Source: Bromus sterilis | Lineage: Eukaryota > Streptophyta > Magnoliopsida > Poales > Poaceae | Assembly: GCA_950022295.1 (NCBI GenBank) | Contig: OX465601.1 | Span: 173,355,501 to 173,419,500, forward strand | Reading direction: 5' to 3' | DNA: 64,000 nt | Shown here: in pieces, positions 1 to 12,809 of the stretch | Layout: every line of letters starts with the position of its first letter | Numbering within the stretch: position 1 is the first letter of the stretch | Position numbers and translations under genes: made by a program | Notes under the pieces: model-generated | The model's input: only the letters and a program-made list of their open reading frames with translations | Told to the model about the DNA's origin: nothing | Database searches by the model: none

Positions 1-1566
1 TCAAGCTTAATGTATAAATATTTTCCATAGGAGTTACGGATTAAAAGATATTAATTTCTTAAGTTTAAATCAATTTAAAAGCATTTTTTAATTCCGTTTA
101 TTATTTAAATACAACATTATCCAGAATAGTGGTTTGACTACCTCAACTAACAAAGGGGACCCACATGTCATACTCTGGCATTTAAATAAATCCTTATATA
201 TTTTTTATAGCAAGTGGGGCCAACTTGTCATTGTCTCATTTGGGTTCCACCGAAAATTTTACTAAGTCTGGGATTTTGCGGTGTTAAGCATCCATTAGCA
301 CATTCGGAAGGCGGCGGTTTAGGGTACTACTCCTCCGATAAATTTGTGTCTTATACCAATCTTCATCAGTTGTCAGTGATCTCGAATCCAGTACGGATGG
401 CATTTAGGTTAGGGTTCATCTACTCAATTTAAATCTGGCTGGAAAAGTGCTGCCCGACGTTAATTCTCAGAATTGTTAAAAGATGCAAAGTTCGTTCGAT
501 GATTGCCGTTGATCCATAGCTCAGATGGAGATGCATCCAACACGTGTATTGCACTATAACATCTGTAAAATCATGCCATGTCCTTCGATGGCATGACAGA
601 TACCTATAGCATGCACATCCATAGCGTCAAAGTAGCCATCGAGCCAACTCCGTTTTGTGGTTTATTATAAATCTGCATTTTGTGATTTTTGTAGTATTTA
701 ATCCGTGCACCGAATGAAATTGGGCCAATGGAGTAAATAGAAGTTGGTTAAGTGTACTATCAATCCACACAATTTTTATTTACATTTGAGTTTGTGTGCT
801 CTAACTTTTGCTGCTGTTTTGGGGCTGCCCAAGGTAGTGCACAACAGCCATTTTTAACACTTGGCCATTTTCAGATATTCAGTAGCATCCAGCAACAGGA
901 GCACAAGTTGTAGTGGCAGCCGCTGCACAGCAGTAGTAGCACGCGCACGGCCATGGCCAAGCATGGCTAGGGGAGCCAAGGGCTCGGCCACAGGTGCCTG
1001 AGGTGTGCGCGAGCGCGGCCACTCCATGGCGGCTCGAAGAGGGCGAGCAACGGCAGAGGGGACACAGATACGCGATGCGCGGCCGAGCACAAGCAGTCGC
1101 AGCGGCGTAGCGACAGCGGGCGAGCGGCGGCGGAGGCGGGCAGCAGAGTATGCGGGCGGCCAAGGTGGACGGCGCGGCCAGCAGAAGCAGCCCGCACCCA
1201 TGGGGCCGACGGTTACGGCGAGCGCGATGGCCGGATTACGAGCACGATGGGCACAACTTAAAGGGCACAAATTGAATGGGCGGGAAAGAGGGGGATCGAC
1301 ACAGCGGATCACAGGGGGTAGCGGCAGCAGACCAAAGGGCTCGAGGGAGGGCCCGCGGCGACGAATTCGTCAGTGGGGTGGATGAAGGCCGGCGGGGGGA
1401 GAATGGCGCGAGGTGAGTCGTAGTGGGCGTCCCGGCCTCGGCTTGGGGATGGAACCAGCCTGGAGGAGCGTGCTGGTCCGGTGGGTGCAGTGGCAAGGCG
1501 TGGGGAGCTCCGGGGCCGCGCAGTGACTAGGCCTTGGAGACGGCGGCGGCAGAGGCGCCCGGCCTC
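1..1566 (-). repeat. Element A, left LTR copy, segment 1
   Basis: Part of a very long LTR that starts before the window. Base 1 aligns with 29418 and the sequence then follows the middle LTR copy (29418-29742, then 44208 onward). It is cut at 1566 by insertion of element B and resumes at 20294. The 5 bases before B (1562-1566, GCCTC) recur at 20289-20293 as its TSD. The GC-rich tract 900-1566 has many long overlapping open frames on both strands, but these follow from GC composition and I see no gene. Compared with the middle copy, this copy has about 365 extra bases between about 1110 and 1480. Confidence 0.8.
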
Positions 1567-1606
1567 TGATACGTCCAAAATGCATCACTATTTTATATTG
1601 TAATTT
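1567..1606 (+). repeat. Element B 5' LTR, first 40 bp
   Basis: Matches the first 40 bp of the 3' LTR at 18713. The LTR is split here by element C and continues at 9896. Bases 1602-1606 (AATTT) are the left TSD of C. Confidence 0.92.
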
Positions 1607-3368
1607 TGTTGGGGTTCGCAACAGAAAACACAAATTTTTCTAACTAGCGTTTCCCATAACCCTAGATCTAGCTAGCCGTATTACCGTAATTGAAAAGAGT
1701 GCGGAATAACATACCTTGGGGTGTAGTCCGTTGCGCGGGAAACGTTCCCGCAAACGTGGTTGATGTAGCCAATCAAGGTTCACAGCCCCCTGGCTGTGTT
1801 GAGCACCCGGATGGGTGTAGTGCCACACGTGTAGCACCTCGTAGTACTCGCACACGTAAGAGACTCGATGACGACCTCCGTTCTCCGATCCAGCAGAGGT
1901 GGCGGAAGCAGACCTCCGGACGGAGCTTCGGCAGCACGACGGCCTCCGATTCTAGCAAAGATGCCTCAATTCCACTACAGGCTCACACTAGGGAGCCCAC
2001 CATGGAAGAGACGAGGAAGGGGAGAAGACCGGAGAAAACCGATCTCAATTCGGAGTAAATATGAATTTATCACGAATTATTGTATATTAAATATGTGCAC
2101 CATAGCCCACTATATATAGGGGGAGGGGATGGAGTCAACCCCCTCCCTTAGCAATGTGGGACAATCCCACATGCCAAAGGGGGGTGGCCGGCCAAGGGGG
2201 GGGGGGGAAGTGGCGCCACCCACATAGGCCCTAGGGCCCATGGCCCCCCCCCCTTCCTTTTTTTTCTTTTTCTTTTTTTTCCTTTTTATTTTCCCCTAAT
2301 GGGCCTTTTTCTCCACTAAGGCCCATTGCACATATTAATTAGAAATAAATAATAATAATTATTAATTCAATTAATTATAAACTAAAACATATTATTCCAT
2401 CTCCCGGTGCCCCGGAACACCTTCCGGCTCACTCCGAAACTTCTTCGGTTGAACACGGTACTTCTCCGATGATGTTTCCTTTATTCTCTGGTTACTCCGA
2501 TGGTTCCGAAAAAGGTCTCCGATTTCATCGAGCCCTTAAGTGTGTTACCCTACGGTCCGAAAACACTCCATTCATGACCGAGATGAGGCTACGGTCAATG
2601 ATCATTAGCGGGACCTGGATGCCCATAATGACCCCTGTGCATTCCGGATATCAACACCGATTGGACCTTACTTCGTATAGCATTCCCTTTGTCAACGATA
2701 CTGGATTGTTACGGGATTCGATCAATGACGTCCTATGTCCGGTTCAACCTCGTTCTGAACAAATCCTTATTCACTTATTCCTGTGATATTCATCCCCGTG
2801 ACCTAGTCACACGCTGCAGCTTTATGGATGGAATCTCACCGAGTGGGCCCCGAGTATCTATACATTACATGGATTGACAAATCCCACTCTTGTAAACAAT
2901 ACTCCTCAACATATCTCCACGGAGTACCTGAGATACTACCATTATGACCCGCATATTTCAGTCAGGTGGTTGGATGTAAGTCAAAGCATCCGGGAAGATA
3001 GTGATTATGCACGTACTCACGGTCAAAGGAACGGTCTACTACGTTCTGTAATTACAACACTGAACCTTTCATAAGATTGATCATGCTGTAATGCTTACTT
3101 TGGGTAATGTTCATCACGTCACTCATCCAGTGAGGTGAACTCATAGTCAAGTGACTTAATTGTCCATGATCGCGAAACCACGACCATCATGTTGACCATG
3201 AACTAGTTATCAATGTAGAGGCTAACTAGGAACTCTGGGGTTTTCTATACCACACATGTATCATTGTTTCACTGATACAGTCCTAGAACGGTATGAAACT
3301 GGTTATGAACTTGCTTAGATATATTGGAATAATCATATATTATTTGCCTCTAGAACATATATCCAACA
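1607..3368 (-). repeat. Element C 3' LTR
   Basis: Lies downstream in element orientation. It is nearly identical throughout to 8133-9890. It contains poly-G and poly-C/T tracts around 2200-2290. On the minus strand it runs from TGTTGG at 3368 to the CA that reads as TG at 1607. Confidence 0.92.
2110..2119 (-). promoter_or_regulatory. TATA box of element C 3' LTR
   Basis: CTATATATAG, about 1.25 kb into the LTR in element orientation, the usual place in BARE-like LTRs. The same site is in the other LTR at 8636-8645. Confidence 0.6.
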
Positions 3369-6300
3369 GTCTCCCACTTGCACTAGAGTGCTAATAATCT
3401 AGCCGCATTTTCTCGATCATAATCATCTTATCGCATAAGTGTTCATTGATCATGCTTGCTCATGGAAGAGGTTTCGTCAACGAACTGCACCAATTCAGAT
3501 TCGTATGTTTCCTTTGCAACTGGTATAGGTCGAATACCCTTTTTTACATGCCACTCATTATCATATAATGGTTGGATATAAGTTTTGCGGGAGAGTGAAA
3601 CTATTATTTCACAGTATCCTCCAATGATCTTTTGGTTCATTCTTTAGAAGACTCATCCATAGTCATATATACTGGGAAATACACTCAGCCAGAAGTCCAA
3701 TACTTCTAACGCTAAACTTTTATCCATACGTCTACTTTCTTAAGTAGTATTATGTTTGTAGTGCCGTGAATTTTGCTCACATTTCTTTCATGTCTTTGGT
3801 GATGTCTCTAATTCCATATAGACCCATAATATGGCTTGCAATTGTAATCTTGCATTACATTCAAGTCTATTATCCTTTCTATAATTTAGAGAGTAGTCCT
3901 CAGTATTCCTCATATACTGTATGCATGGACTTTATTCAGATTTTGTGTTTTACTCCTAAAGCACATCGGAATTTGTTCTTCTTCCAAGAACTTTTGAGTC
4001 ATTCTGTTGTTGGATTCACAATGCATGTTAAATGGTAGAATCATATGTCAAAGTACATACAAGATCACATGTCCAGTACATGGTGCATCTCTATTCTTCC
4101 ATCAAGACATTGCTTGTGATATTTGGATTTCATCCATTATATAATTTCTAGCCACAAGAATTTGTTTCTTGTCTAGAAGATTATTCCAACCTTCACTTTG
4201 TTTCATTATCCGTATCTTAATCTACTCTTATAGATTTCAACGTGTATTGCATTATTACTTCACATAAAAGAAGATTCCTGCAATCTTATGTCTTATCTGC
4301 CTTATGCTCTATATATATATCATAATGCACATATGTATATAAGACGATTCTCTATATACACAATCGATGCATATCCATATATATCATTCTTCACACATAT
4401 CAATGCATATATGTTTGAGACAATGATCATGCTCCCACTCAAATATATACATCATATACTCATATATTTATTCTTATGTCTTACATAACAATCATGCTCC
4501 CAAAGCTCCCACTCAGAAAATGCCCTATACATTCCAAGTTTCTTGGAAGTCTCTCAAGCTCCCACTCAGTTTCATGAAACTGCAGGCCCACTCAATATTT
4601 TGGTCATCACAAAATCACTTGATCAAATCAAGGTTGAGGGTTCCTGTCTTGAGTCACTATAGTCCATCCTCTTAACGAAATAAACCTTCGTCATGCCCAT
4701 TGCAATTCTCTTTCAAATCCCAATTTGACTGAGATGCAATTTTAGGCTATGGTCCATTGTAGTGCAAATGAAATATTTTATTGATTAAAGCATTCCTATG
4801 TTTCTGTAGTCAATGACCATTGAACTTTGGTCATATCCGTTTTATGAACCAAACAATGCCATATACCCGTTAAACTATTCTCAATAACTCTCCAGTTTGT
4901 CGAGAATTTGAAATAACCGATTTATTTCACAAGATGTGATCCATCCTATATGTAACTCAATATTATTTCATTTCTCCTCGTGTTCTAGGCTACCATCATT
5001 CCTTTGCGTTTCAAGCAATGTTATTCCTTTTATTTCATTAAGAAGACTCATGGTTATTGTTCTGTACAGAACGTATTCATGACAACCTTTTAAATTCAAC
5101 AATGGCTTCAACTCATATACCAAGATCAATCATTTTGGCATATCCTTCCTTACATAGTGTTATTACAGCGGAACATGCTTCCATTGCAATACTCTGATAT
5201 TTTGAAGGCAAGGTCCAATACCCCGGTCAAAGTTTCCATTATCTCCCATTGGATCCGTGTCGAGACTTCTTCTCGCACTACCAATCAAGCAACACAAATT
5301 TTGCTATTCGGTAGAATATGTAATTTCAATTGCTTGTAGTTTAATTACAAAGAAATTCTTTCTTTCAGAAACCTTATAACACCATCAATTATGGAGCTAT
5401 CTTGTCTCATTAGATTCGGGATGGTTTCCTATTCATGAAGTGGGTGTTTTAACTTAATGAATTAAACAACCTTATTCAACAATAACTATAGTGCTAGGGG
5501 AAAGAACGTTTAGACCATACTACAGTTTAGTATGACTACGAATGGTTTAAGTAGTCTAATAATTTGAACTTCCATCGTAATTTGTGGTAAAGCTTCCAAA
5601 AGTCTCCCATTATGTCAATATTAATACTTATCACTCGGATCATAGCGTAGTGATTTGTATCCTTGTATTCTCACTTCTCACTGTGATTCCTGAATCTCAG
5701 TTTTATGATCTCAATTGAATACGACTTTCAATTAATCATATGAAGTCTTTAATGATAACACACGTGCCCATTTAGTACATCATTCATGTATAATGATTGG
5801 CACAAGTTCTACTTGCTAGAACCTTGTCACGGTCATATTTATTGTAAAAGTTCATAGATCGTGTATCTAGTCCGTCTCAAGCAATCTAGTTATGACTTTC
5901 ATTCGATAATGAATTCACAAGTTAATAGATCATACATTTAATGAATTCATCAATTATGAAATCATCTCATGCAATCAAATCATTTGACTTGTTATAATCA
6001 AGACAACTTTATCATTAAACATTGAATATCACTTGACAATAACAGCAGTATTATAAATGCTTTCTATCATAACATAAATCAAGACGTAATCAAAGTATAA
6101 GCACACTTTTATTCATAAAAATGGAACAACTTACTTGTCTCATTACATGAATAACTTTGTCTCGCGAGATGCAAGACACACAACTAAGTGTTCATACTAT
6201 AATGATTACATAAGATTTATCTAATACTAAAAGTATCTCCTATGATAGATGTCTCGACGGAATCCATGCTGGCCATCAACTAACTTGATATCCATCAATT

Positions 6301-6375
6301 CTTGATTTCACCTCTTCCCGTCCAAGCAACGGCAGGTCCTGTTTTCATAAAACAGAATAAGTATTAGATACTCAT
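3369..6375 (-). other. Element C internal region, non-coding
   Basis: AT-rich, about 3 kb, starting next to the 3' LTR with the polypurine tract (3369-3379). Short open frames occur on both strands but none shows a pol motif. The part at 3369-4330 is shared, in opposite orientation, with element F (46703-47700), so it is a standing part of this family and not a local accident. It is either very eroded pol or the non-coding filler of a large retrotransposon derivative. Confidence 0.7.
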
Positions 6376-7065
6376 TTACTGCAAGTGTTGTATAAGGGAA
6401 CAAACATTTATAAAGTATATCAAATATATACCTTCTCCATCCACAAATTCTCCTTCAATGGGTTCAACCTCCAGATACTGAAGTCTATCCATGAAGTCAG
6501 AGAACTCGAGGCTTTCACCTCTGCCGACATATCCATGGACATGGTATGTATAGCTCGGTGGAAGTGAGAGTAACACCGTGTATATCGCAGACTCATCTGT
6601 GGTCCCATAGTCAAAGTCATCTACGAGGCTCAGATGTATCTCATGCATCTTGGCCAAGTGTGCCTTCAGGAAAGAGCCTTCTTCCATCTTTGTAGAGAGA
6701 AACTCATTTTCTAACTCAAATCTGTCAACTCTAAACCGATGCAAGTTTGATGACTTCAGCTCATCTATCATATCATACGTATCCAACTCAGCAAATTACT
6801 CACGCAAAGGTTGCGGAATGCTGGTTTCTATGATACCTTTAGATATGGCATATGTCCTTCGACGATATTGATAATCAACCGCCGCTTGTGCATCCATGTT
6901 GTTTGCTGGAGGGTTTCGCACATGCTCTTTAGTTAAGAATGAAAGGTTGGCTCTCTTGAGTACGGCTCTAAGGGGTAAGTACCAACTAATGAAGTTTGAC
7001 CCATTTTCTTCAAGTCTTTCACCACGTAAGAAAGAAACCATTTCAAGGTACTGGGTATTATCCAT
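6376..7065 (-). pseudogene. gag: Copia-type gag, truncated and interrupted (element C)
   Basis: The capsid-type gag packages element RNA. Read on the minus strand from ATG at 7065, the product contains the copia gag pattern of a target-like sequence, then FISWYLPLRAVLKRANLSFL, a repeated-helix middle part, and a stretch ending near LQYLEVEPIEGEF. An in-frame TAA at 6796-6798 splits it and the same frame continues to 6376. There is no zinc knuckle and no protease follows, so the ORF is shortened at its C-terminus as well as interrupted. It is the only coding sequence I recognise in element C. Family assignment rests on pattern and on the copia-type LTRs. Confidence 0.7.
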
Positions 7066-8118
7066 TTTCTACAAACATAATTGCAAGGAACACAATTAAG
7101 ACTAGTTCACAACAATGAGTTCATATAATCACATTATAAATGAGCTCGCACTAAAACAATCATCCCTAAGAAGTTTTACTGATTACATGATCCAGATTCA
7201 CTGCCCGTCCTCGAATATCACACGGCCGACGGGTCAGTTTCAAAGGTAGACAACAACTTGTGCGATCACATTATCTATATATTGTGACTCATGCTCGATC
7301 TTTCGATCTCTAGTATTCAGAGACCATATCTGCATATGCTAGGCTCGCCAAATTAACCTCCATATTATATGCTTCTCAGCAAGGCCATATCTGCATATGC
7401 TAGGCTTGCCGAACCCAACCTCATGCGAACTCCAATTAATATGTAGGACACCCGGTATGTACGGAATGTCAGCTATATGGGAGATCCCTCTAGGTGGTGC
7501 ACACTTTGGTGGAATACTTGTGTTTGGCATTGTTAAGGGATCATCTTATCACATGCTACTGTCGTGTATCCTATACTAGCAAGTTTTAAGATGTCTGAGC
7601 TATGGCAACACTAAGTCTACAGTGTCTCCATTTGAGTTTGTTTTATCATGATGAAGTTTAATACTTACTAGTAACATATAGCAAAGCTATCACTACATCA
7701 CAATCGAACGAACGATAGCCCCCACTTAGCAATACAAAGTTTAGACGAGCTAGTTGTATATTGCAAGTTTTACGTGGCTGCTAGGGCTTTCATAGTCAAA
7801 CAGGTTTTAACCTACGAGTCAACCACAACGTCAACCATACGATTGTCTCTATTACACCCCGTACGGGGCCCTCCATTGCAAATGCCACATCCGCTAAAGT
7901 AGAGAGACAGACACCCCCCAGCCACTTTATACGGTACAAGCCGTATGTCAAGCGTGGAATCAGTCTTGCGTAAGCGTACGCGTAAGGTCGGTCGGGGCCG
8001 CTTCATCAAGCAATGCCGCAGATGTGAACAAGTACACATGGGAGGGTAACAATCATACAATCAACGCCCACATCCCCGATGTGTTCTATCCGTAGAGTAA
8101 TACTAAGCATAGACCTAA
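7066..8118 (-). other. Element C leader between PBS and gag
   Basis: About 1 kb without a credible gene, as in the long untranslated leader of BARE-like elements. It contains a direct repeat of about 26 bp (7324-7349 and 7384-7409). Confidence 0.6.
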
Positions 8119-8131
8119 GCTCATGATACCA
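8119..8131 (-). promoter_or_regulatory. Primer-binding site of element C
   Basis: On the minus strand the sequence just after the 5' LTR reads TGGTATCATGAGC, close to the complement of the initiator methionine tRNA 3' end (TGGTATCAGAGC) used by copia elements. Confidence 0.75.
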
Positions 8132-8132
8132 C

Positions 8133-9890
8133 TGTTGGGGTTCGCAGCAGAAAACACAAATTTTTCTAACTAGCGTTTCCCATAACCCAAGATCTAGCTA
8201 GCCGTATTACCGTAACGGAAAAGAGTGCGGAATAACATACCTCGGGGTGTAGTCCGTTGCGCGGGAAACGTTCCCGCAAACGTGGTTGATGTAGCCGATC
8301 AAGGTTCACAGCCCCCTGGCTGTGTTGAGCACCCGGATGGGTGTAGTGCCACACGTGTAGCACCTCGTAGTACTCGCACACGTACGAGACTCGATGACGA
8401 CCTCCGTTCTTCGATCCAGCAGAGGTGGCGGAAGCAGACCTCCGGATGGAGCTTCGGCAGCACCACGGCCTCCGATTCTAGCAGAGATGCCTCAATTCCA
8501 CTACATGCTCACACTAGGGAGCCCACCGTGGAAGAGACGAGGAAGGGGAGAAGACCGGAGAAAACCGATCTAAATTCGGAGTAAATATGAATTTATCATG
8601 AATTATTGTATATTAAATATGTGCACCATAGCCCACTATATATAGGGGGAGGGGAGGGAGTCAACCCCCCTCCCTTTGCAATGTGGGACAATCCCACATG
8701 CAAAATGGGGGTGGCCGGCCTAGAGGGGGGGAAGTGGCGCCACCCACATGGGCCCTAGGGCCCATGGAGCCCCCCCTTCCTTTATTTTCTTTTTCTTTTT
8801 TTTTCCTTTTAATTTTCCCCTCATGGGCCTTTTTATCCACTAAGGCCCATTGCACATATTAATTAGAAATAAAAAAATTAATTATTAATTCAATTAATTA
8901 ATAATTAAAACATATTATTCCATCTCCCGGTGCCCCAAAACACCTTCCGGCTCACTCCGAAACTTCTTCGGTTCAACACGGTACTTTTCCGATGCTGTTT
9001 CCTTTATTCTCTGGTTACTCCGATGGTTCTGAAAAGGTCTCCGATTTCATCGAGCCCTTAAGTGTGTTACCCTACGGTCCGAGAACACTCCAGTCATGAC
9101 CGAGATGAGGCTACGGTCAATGATCATTAGCGGGACCTGGATGCCCATAATGACCCCTGTGCATTCCGGATATCAACACCGATTGGACCTTACGTCGTAT
9201 AGCATTCCCTTTGTCAACGATATTGGATTTTTACGAGATTCGACTAATGACATCCTATGTCTGGTTCAACCTCGTTCTGAACAAATCCTTATTCACTCGT
9301 TCCTGTGATATTCATACCCGTGACCTAGTCACACGCTGCAGCTTTATGGATGGAATCTCGCCGTGTGGGCCCCGAGTATCTATCCATTACATGGATTGAC
9401 AAATCCCGCTCTTGTAAACAATAATCCTCAACATATCTCCATGGAGTACCTGAGATACTACCGTTATGACCCACATATTTCAGTCAGGTGGTGGGATGTA
9501 AGTCAAAGCATCCGGGAAGATAGTGATTATGCACGTACTCACGGTCAAAGGAAAGGTCTACTACGTTCTGTAATTACAACACTGAACCTTTCATAAGATT
9601 GATCATGATGTAATGATTACTTTGGGTAATTTTCATCACATCACTCATCCAGTGAGGTGACCTCATAGTCAAGAGACTTAATTGTCCATGATCGCGAAAC
9701 CATGACCATCATGTTGACCATGAACTAGTTATCAATGTAGAGGCTAACTAGGAACTCTGGGGTTTTCTATACCACACCTGTATCATTGTTTCACTGATAC
9801 GGTTCTAGAATGGTACGAATCTGGTTATGAACTTGCTTAGATATATTGGAATAATCATATATTATTTGCCTTTAGAGCATATATCCAACA
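8133..9890 (-). repeat. Element C 5' LTR
   Basis: Upstream LTR in element orientation, 1758 bp, matching 1607-3368 with a few substitutions and small indels. The right TSD AATTT is at 9891-9895. Confidence 0.92.
8636..8645 (-). promoter_or_regulatory. TATA box of element C 5' LTR
   Basis: CTATATATAG at the position matching 2110-2119. It would drive minus-strand transcription into the leader and gag. Confidence 0.6.
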
Positions 9891-9895
9891 AATTT

Positions 9896-11435
9896 GACCC
9901 TATTCATTGATAGATTCCACTTTAAAGTGTTGTTCTTATGTTGTTTTGGCTGGTTTTACACAATTTACAACTTTCCGGTGCCGAAGCAGCAGAACCAGAA
10001 TTCTCGGTGAAAAGTGGACATCAAGTTGCTGAATCAGATCAACTCCAAATGCCATGAAAATTGACGAAGGTCATTTTTATGGAAATTGACTGGAGCTCAC
10101 CGAAGATGGGGGTGAGAGGACCCAGCAGGCAGCCAGAAGGGTGCTTGGCGCCCCCCCCCCCCTAGGGCGCGCCAGCCACCCTCCTGGATGCCTGGTGGCC
10201 CTCATTGGTGCCCCCTCTCGCCTATATGACCCCCCTGGGGTAGAAACCCTAAAAGGAGAGTAGTTTCGTAGTTTCGCCGTCGCCTCGTGGCGGAAACCTA
10301 CAGAGAAGACAAATCCATCTCCGGCGGGCAGATTCCGCCGGGGAGATCACCTCTTGGAAAGGGAGATCATCGCAATCGTCATCATCATCGTCACGGGCAT
10401 CATCGAGATCATTATCTACATCATCCCCAACATCAGCACCATCTCCACCACCATCCCATCTCATCTCACAATTGCAACTTGTGTTGTAACCCGTACTATC
10501 TATCCTCTCTACTCTATTGGTGTTGATTATTACTTTGTGGTGAATGCTATTGAGTTTTGTTGGAGAAATATCATTGTGTCCAGATTTTTGTCACCCATCT
10601 ATCACCTGTGATCATGATCTCTTTTATGTCTTGTGAGTAGTTACTTTAGTTCTTGAGGACATGGGAGAAGTCTAGTTGTTAGTAGTCATATGATGTTGAA
10701 GTATTATGTGTTGTTTGATACTTAAGTTGTGTTGTTATTTCTCTAGTGGTGTTATGTGAGTCGAACACTTAACACTTCACCTTTCATGGGCCTAGAGGAA
10801 TACATTGCGTACAAAGGATGCTTATGGTGGGTTGCCGGAGTGACAGTAACCTGAACCCCAGTTCGCATACTTTTGCACAAGGGAGTTATGGCTCCTTGAT
10901 CGTAATGTTGTGGTTAGGCTTATGCCTTAATTACTACCTTGTATTTTCGGATGCTTGCAAGGTGTGTAATCATAAGAGTACACTTATCTTAGTCTAGAAG
11001 GTGTACTTGCATTGATCCACCCACCAACACTTATCAACACAATACATATTACTTGGCGGAATATGGAGAAAGTAACTTGACTATCTCTCCCGTGTGTCCT
11101 TGAGAACGCTTTAGCTTTTATAAGTTCAGTTCCTAGGCTTATCCTTGTGAAAGGATTGGGCCACTTTCTACTCCTCAGTTACCCTGTTTACTTTGCTTGT
11201 CTTTTACCTTTCTGTTGCTTAAACCAAAAACCCCTAAATATTTACCTTTCAGTGTGTGCATCCTTTCCTTATCCAGTGTCACTTATCAATACCTTCTGCT
11301 CCTCGTGGGATCGACATCCTTATTTATCGAAAAGCTATAATTGATCCCCTAGACTTGTGGGTTATCAAGAATGGTTTATTGGCGCGGTTAACAGGGGAGG
11401 CATCCCAACTAAACCTATTAACTTCTCCGCCATCA
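9896..11435 (+). repeat. Element B 5' LTR, remainder
   Basis: Continues the LTR after element C and ends CCGCCATCA at 11435. It contains a GC-rich motif (10168-10192), a TATA-like site near 10211-10218, and an ATC-repeat tract (about 10368-10465) that gives spurious His-rich or Asp-rich open frames. The long part after the TATA site has no gene. Confidence 0.92.
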
Positions 11436-11446
11436 ACGAACTTTTC

Positions 11447-11464
11447 TGGCGCTGTTGCCGGGGA
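11447..11464 (+). promoter_or_regulatory. Primer-binding site of element B
   Basis: TGGCGCTGTTGCCGGGGA, 11 bases after the 5' LTR. This is the PBS type commonly seen in grass Athila elements. Confidence 0.85.
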
Positions 11465-11540
11465 GTGAAATGCTATTAGTAAGTGAAGCCGGTAAGGAAA
11501 CTTTTTATTTTTGCTTTTGCTGTTGCTACCCTCAGTCCTT

Positions 11541-12809
11541 ATGGACTCCTCTACTGTTCGTTCGTTGCTGGTAAGGAGCCGCCCCACAACTGTGGTGGTC
11601 ACTCCTACCCCTACTGAAATTGTGCCCTATAAAATACCATCTGGTATTATTGATTATGGCTTGGCTAATCGTTATACAGGAGAAGGACATCCGGGAGAAC
11701 ACCTGCTATATCTTTCACAATTATGTTCTTTATTTAGGATTGCAGGTGTAACGATGGAGTTCGTCATGAAGAAATGATTCTCCGTATCACTTAAAGATAA
11801 AGCTTCAGATTGGTATAAGCTACTCAATAACTCTGATTTGCTTGAATGGCCAGAGCTTATGTCTCTCTTTTATGCAAAGTTTTATCCTCTTCGTGAAATT
11901 CACCGAGACAGGAACTACATCTACAACTTTTGGTCTCGCGACGGAGAGAGTATCACTCAAGCTTGGGGGAGACTAAAATCCCTGATGCTCAAATGCCCCA
12001 ACCATGTGCTCCCCAAGGAAATTATACTTACAAATTTTTATGCCAGGCTTTCTCGTCAAGACAAGGATATGTTGGATGCCTCCTCTAGTGGTGTATTCCA
12101 GACCAGAAGTATAGAAGAAAAATGGGATCTTATTGAAAGGATCAAGAAGGATACTGAAGACTGGGAAATTGATAAAGGTATTGAACCCGCTATAAACTAT
12201 GAGTATGATTACATTGAGAGTTATGTGAAAACTGATTACTTTAATACCTTTTGCTCTAAAATTGGACTTGATTCCCAGCTAATGATTGAATTTTGCAAGG
12301 ACTTTGCTTCTCATATTGATTCTTCTAAGAAGAAGGAGAGTCAACATCATAAACCCTTCAAGGAGTCACTTATTGAGATTAATGTTACTGATCCTGTTTT
12401 ACCTGCAGTTGTGTATGAACAGCCTCCTTATCCCTCAAGGACGAAGGAGCATTCTTTTGTTACAGGTATTCTAAACAAAAATGGAAGGACCACTGACAAA
12501 CCTGAAGACCTGATCAAGGTCAAGCCTCATTTTGCAATGGTCAAGGATCTGGTAACCAGTAATATTGAAGAATCCACTATTAGTTTTTGTGTTGTTTCCA
12601 CTAACATTGTCACAGCCAAGAACAAAGGCCCAATTTCAGGTACACCTGTTGTGTCTATAAAAATAGGAGATCATAATTACTACGGGCTATGTGATTTGGG
12701 ATCCAGTGTCAACGCTATTCCCTTGTCACTCTATCAAGAGATCATGCACGAGATTCAGCCGTGTGAGATCGAAGACATCGACGTCACGATTCATCTTGCA
12801 AATAAATAA
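11541..12809 (+). pseudogene. gag: Athila gag and protease start, with two in-frame stops (element B)
   Basis: Starts MDSSTVRSLL at 11541, about 75 bases after the PBS. The gag capsid core is visible as DKASDWYKLLN, then FYAKFYPLREIHR and a following helical region. A TGA at 11775-11777 interrupts the reading frame, which continues unchanged after it. The C-terminal part enters the aspartic protease: CDLGSSVNAIPLSLYQEI near 12690 has the catalytic D-x-G of Athila proteases. A TAA at 12807-12809 ends the open frame inside the protease. Gag would form the particle and the protease would cut the polyprotein. Both stops lie where the family has ordinary codons. Confidence 0.88.

Larger units (their letters stand above)
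1607..9890 (-). mobile_element. Element C: Angela/BARE-like Ty1/copia, non-autonomous
   Basis: Complete insertion with LTRs of 1762 and 1758 bp and TSD AATTT (1602-1606 and 9891-9895). On the minus strand the LTR starts TGTTGGATATATG and the polypurine tract reads AAGTGGGAGAC, both close to the Angela/WIS/BARE family. The LTR length also fits that family. The 4.76-kb internal region holds only a broken gag fragment. I found no protease, integrase, reverse transcriptase or RNase H, so the copy would depend on proteins from elsewhere. It is nested in the 5' LTR of element B. Confidence 0.9.

Noticed and set aside
854..1385. Overlapping long open frames on both strands in the GC-rich LTR part
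   Set aside because: They overlap in several frames, have no domain and are not kept in the matching copy at 44767-45359.
10249..10526. His-rich and Asp-rich proteins
   Set aside because: They are the readings of an ATC-repeat tract present in every Athila LTR here (also 19101-19451 and 49659-50009).
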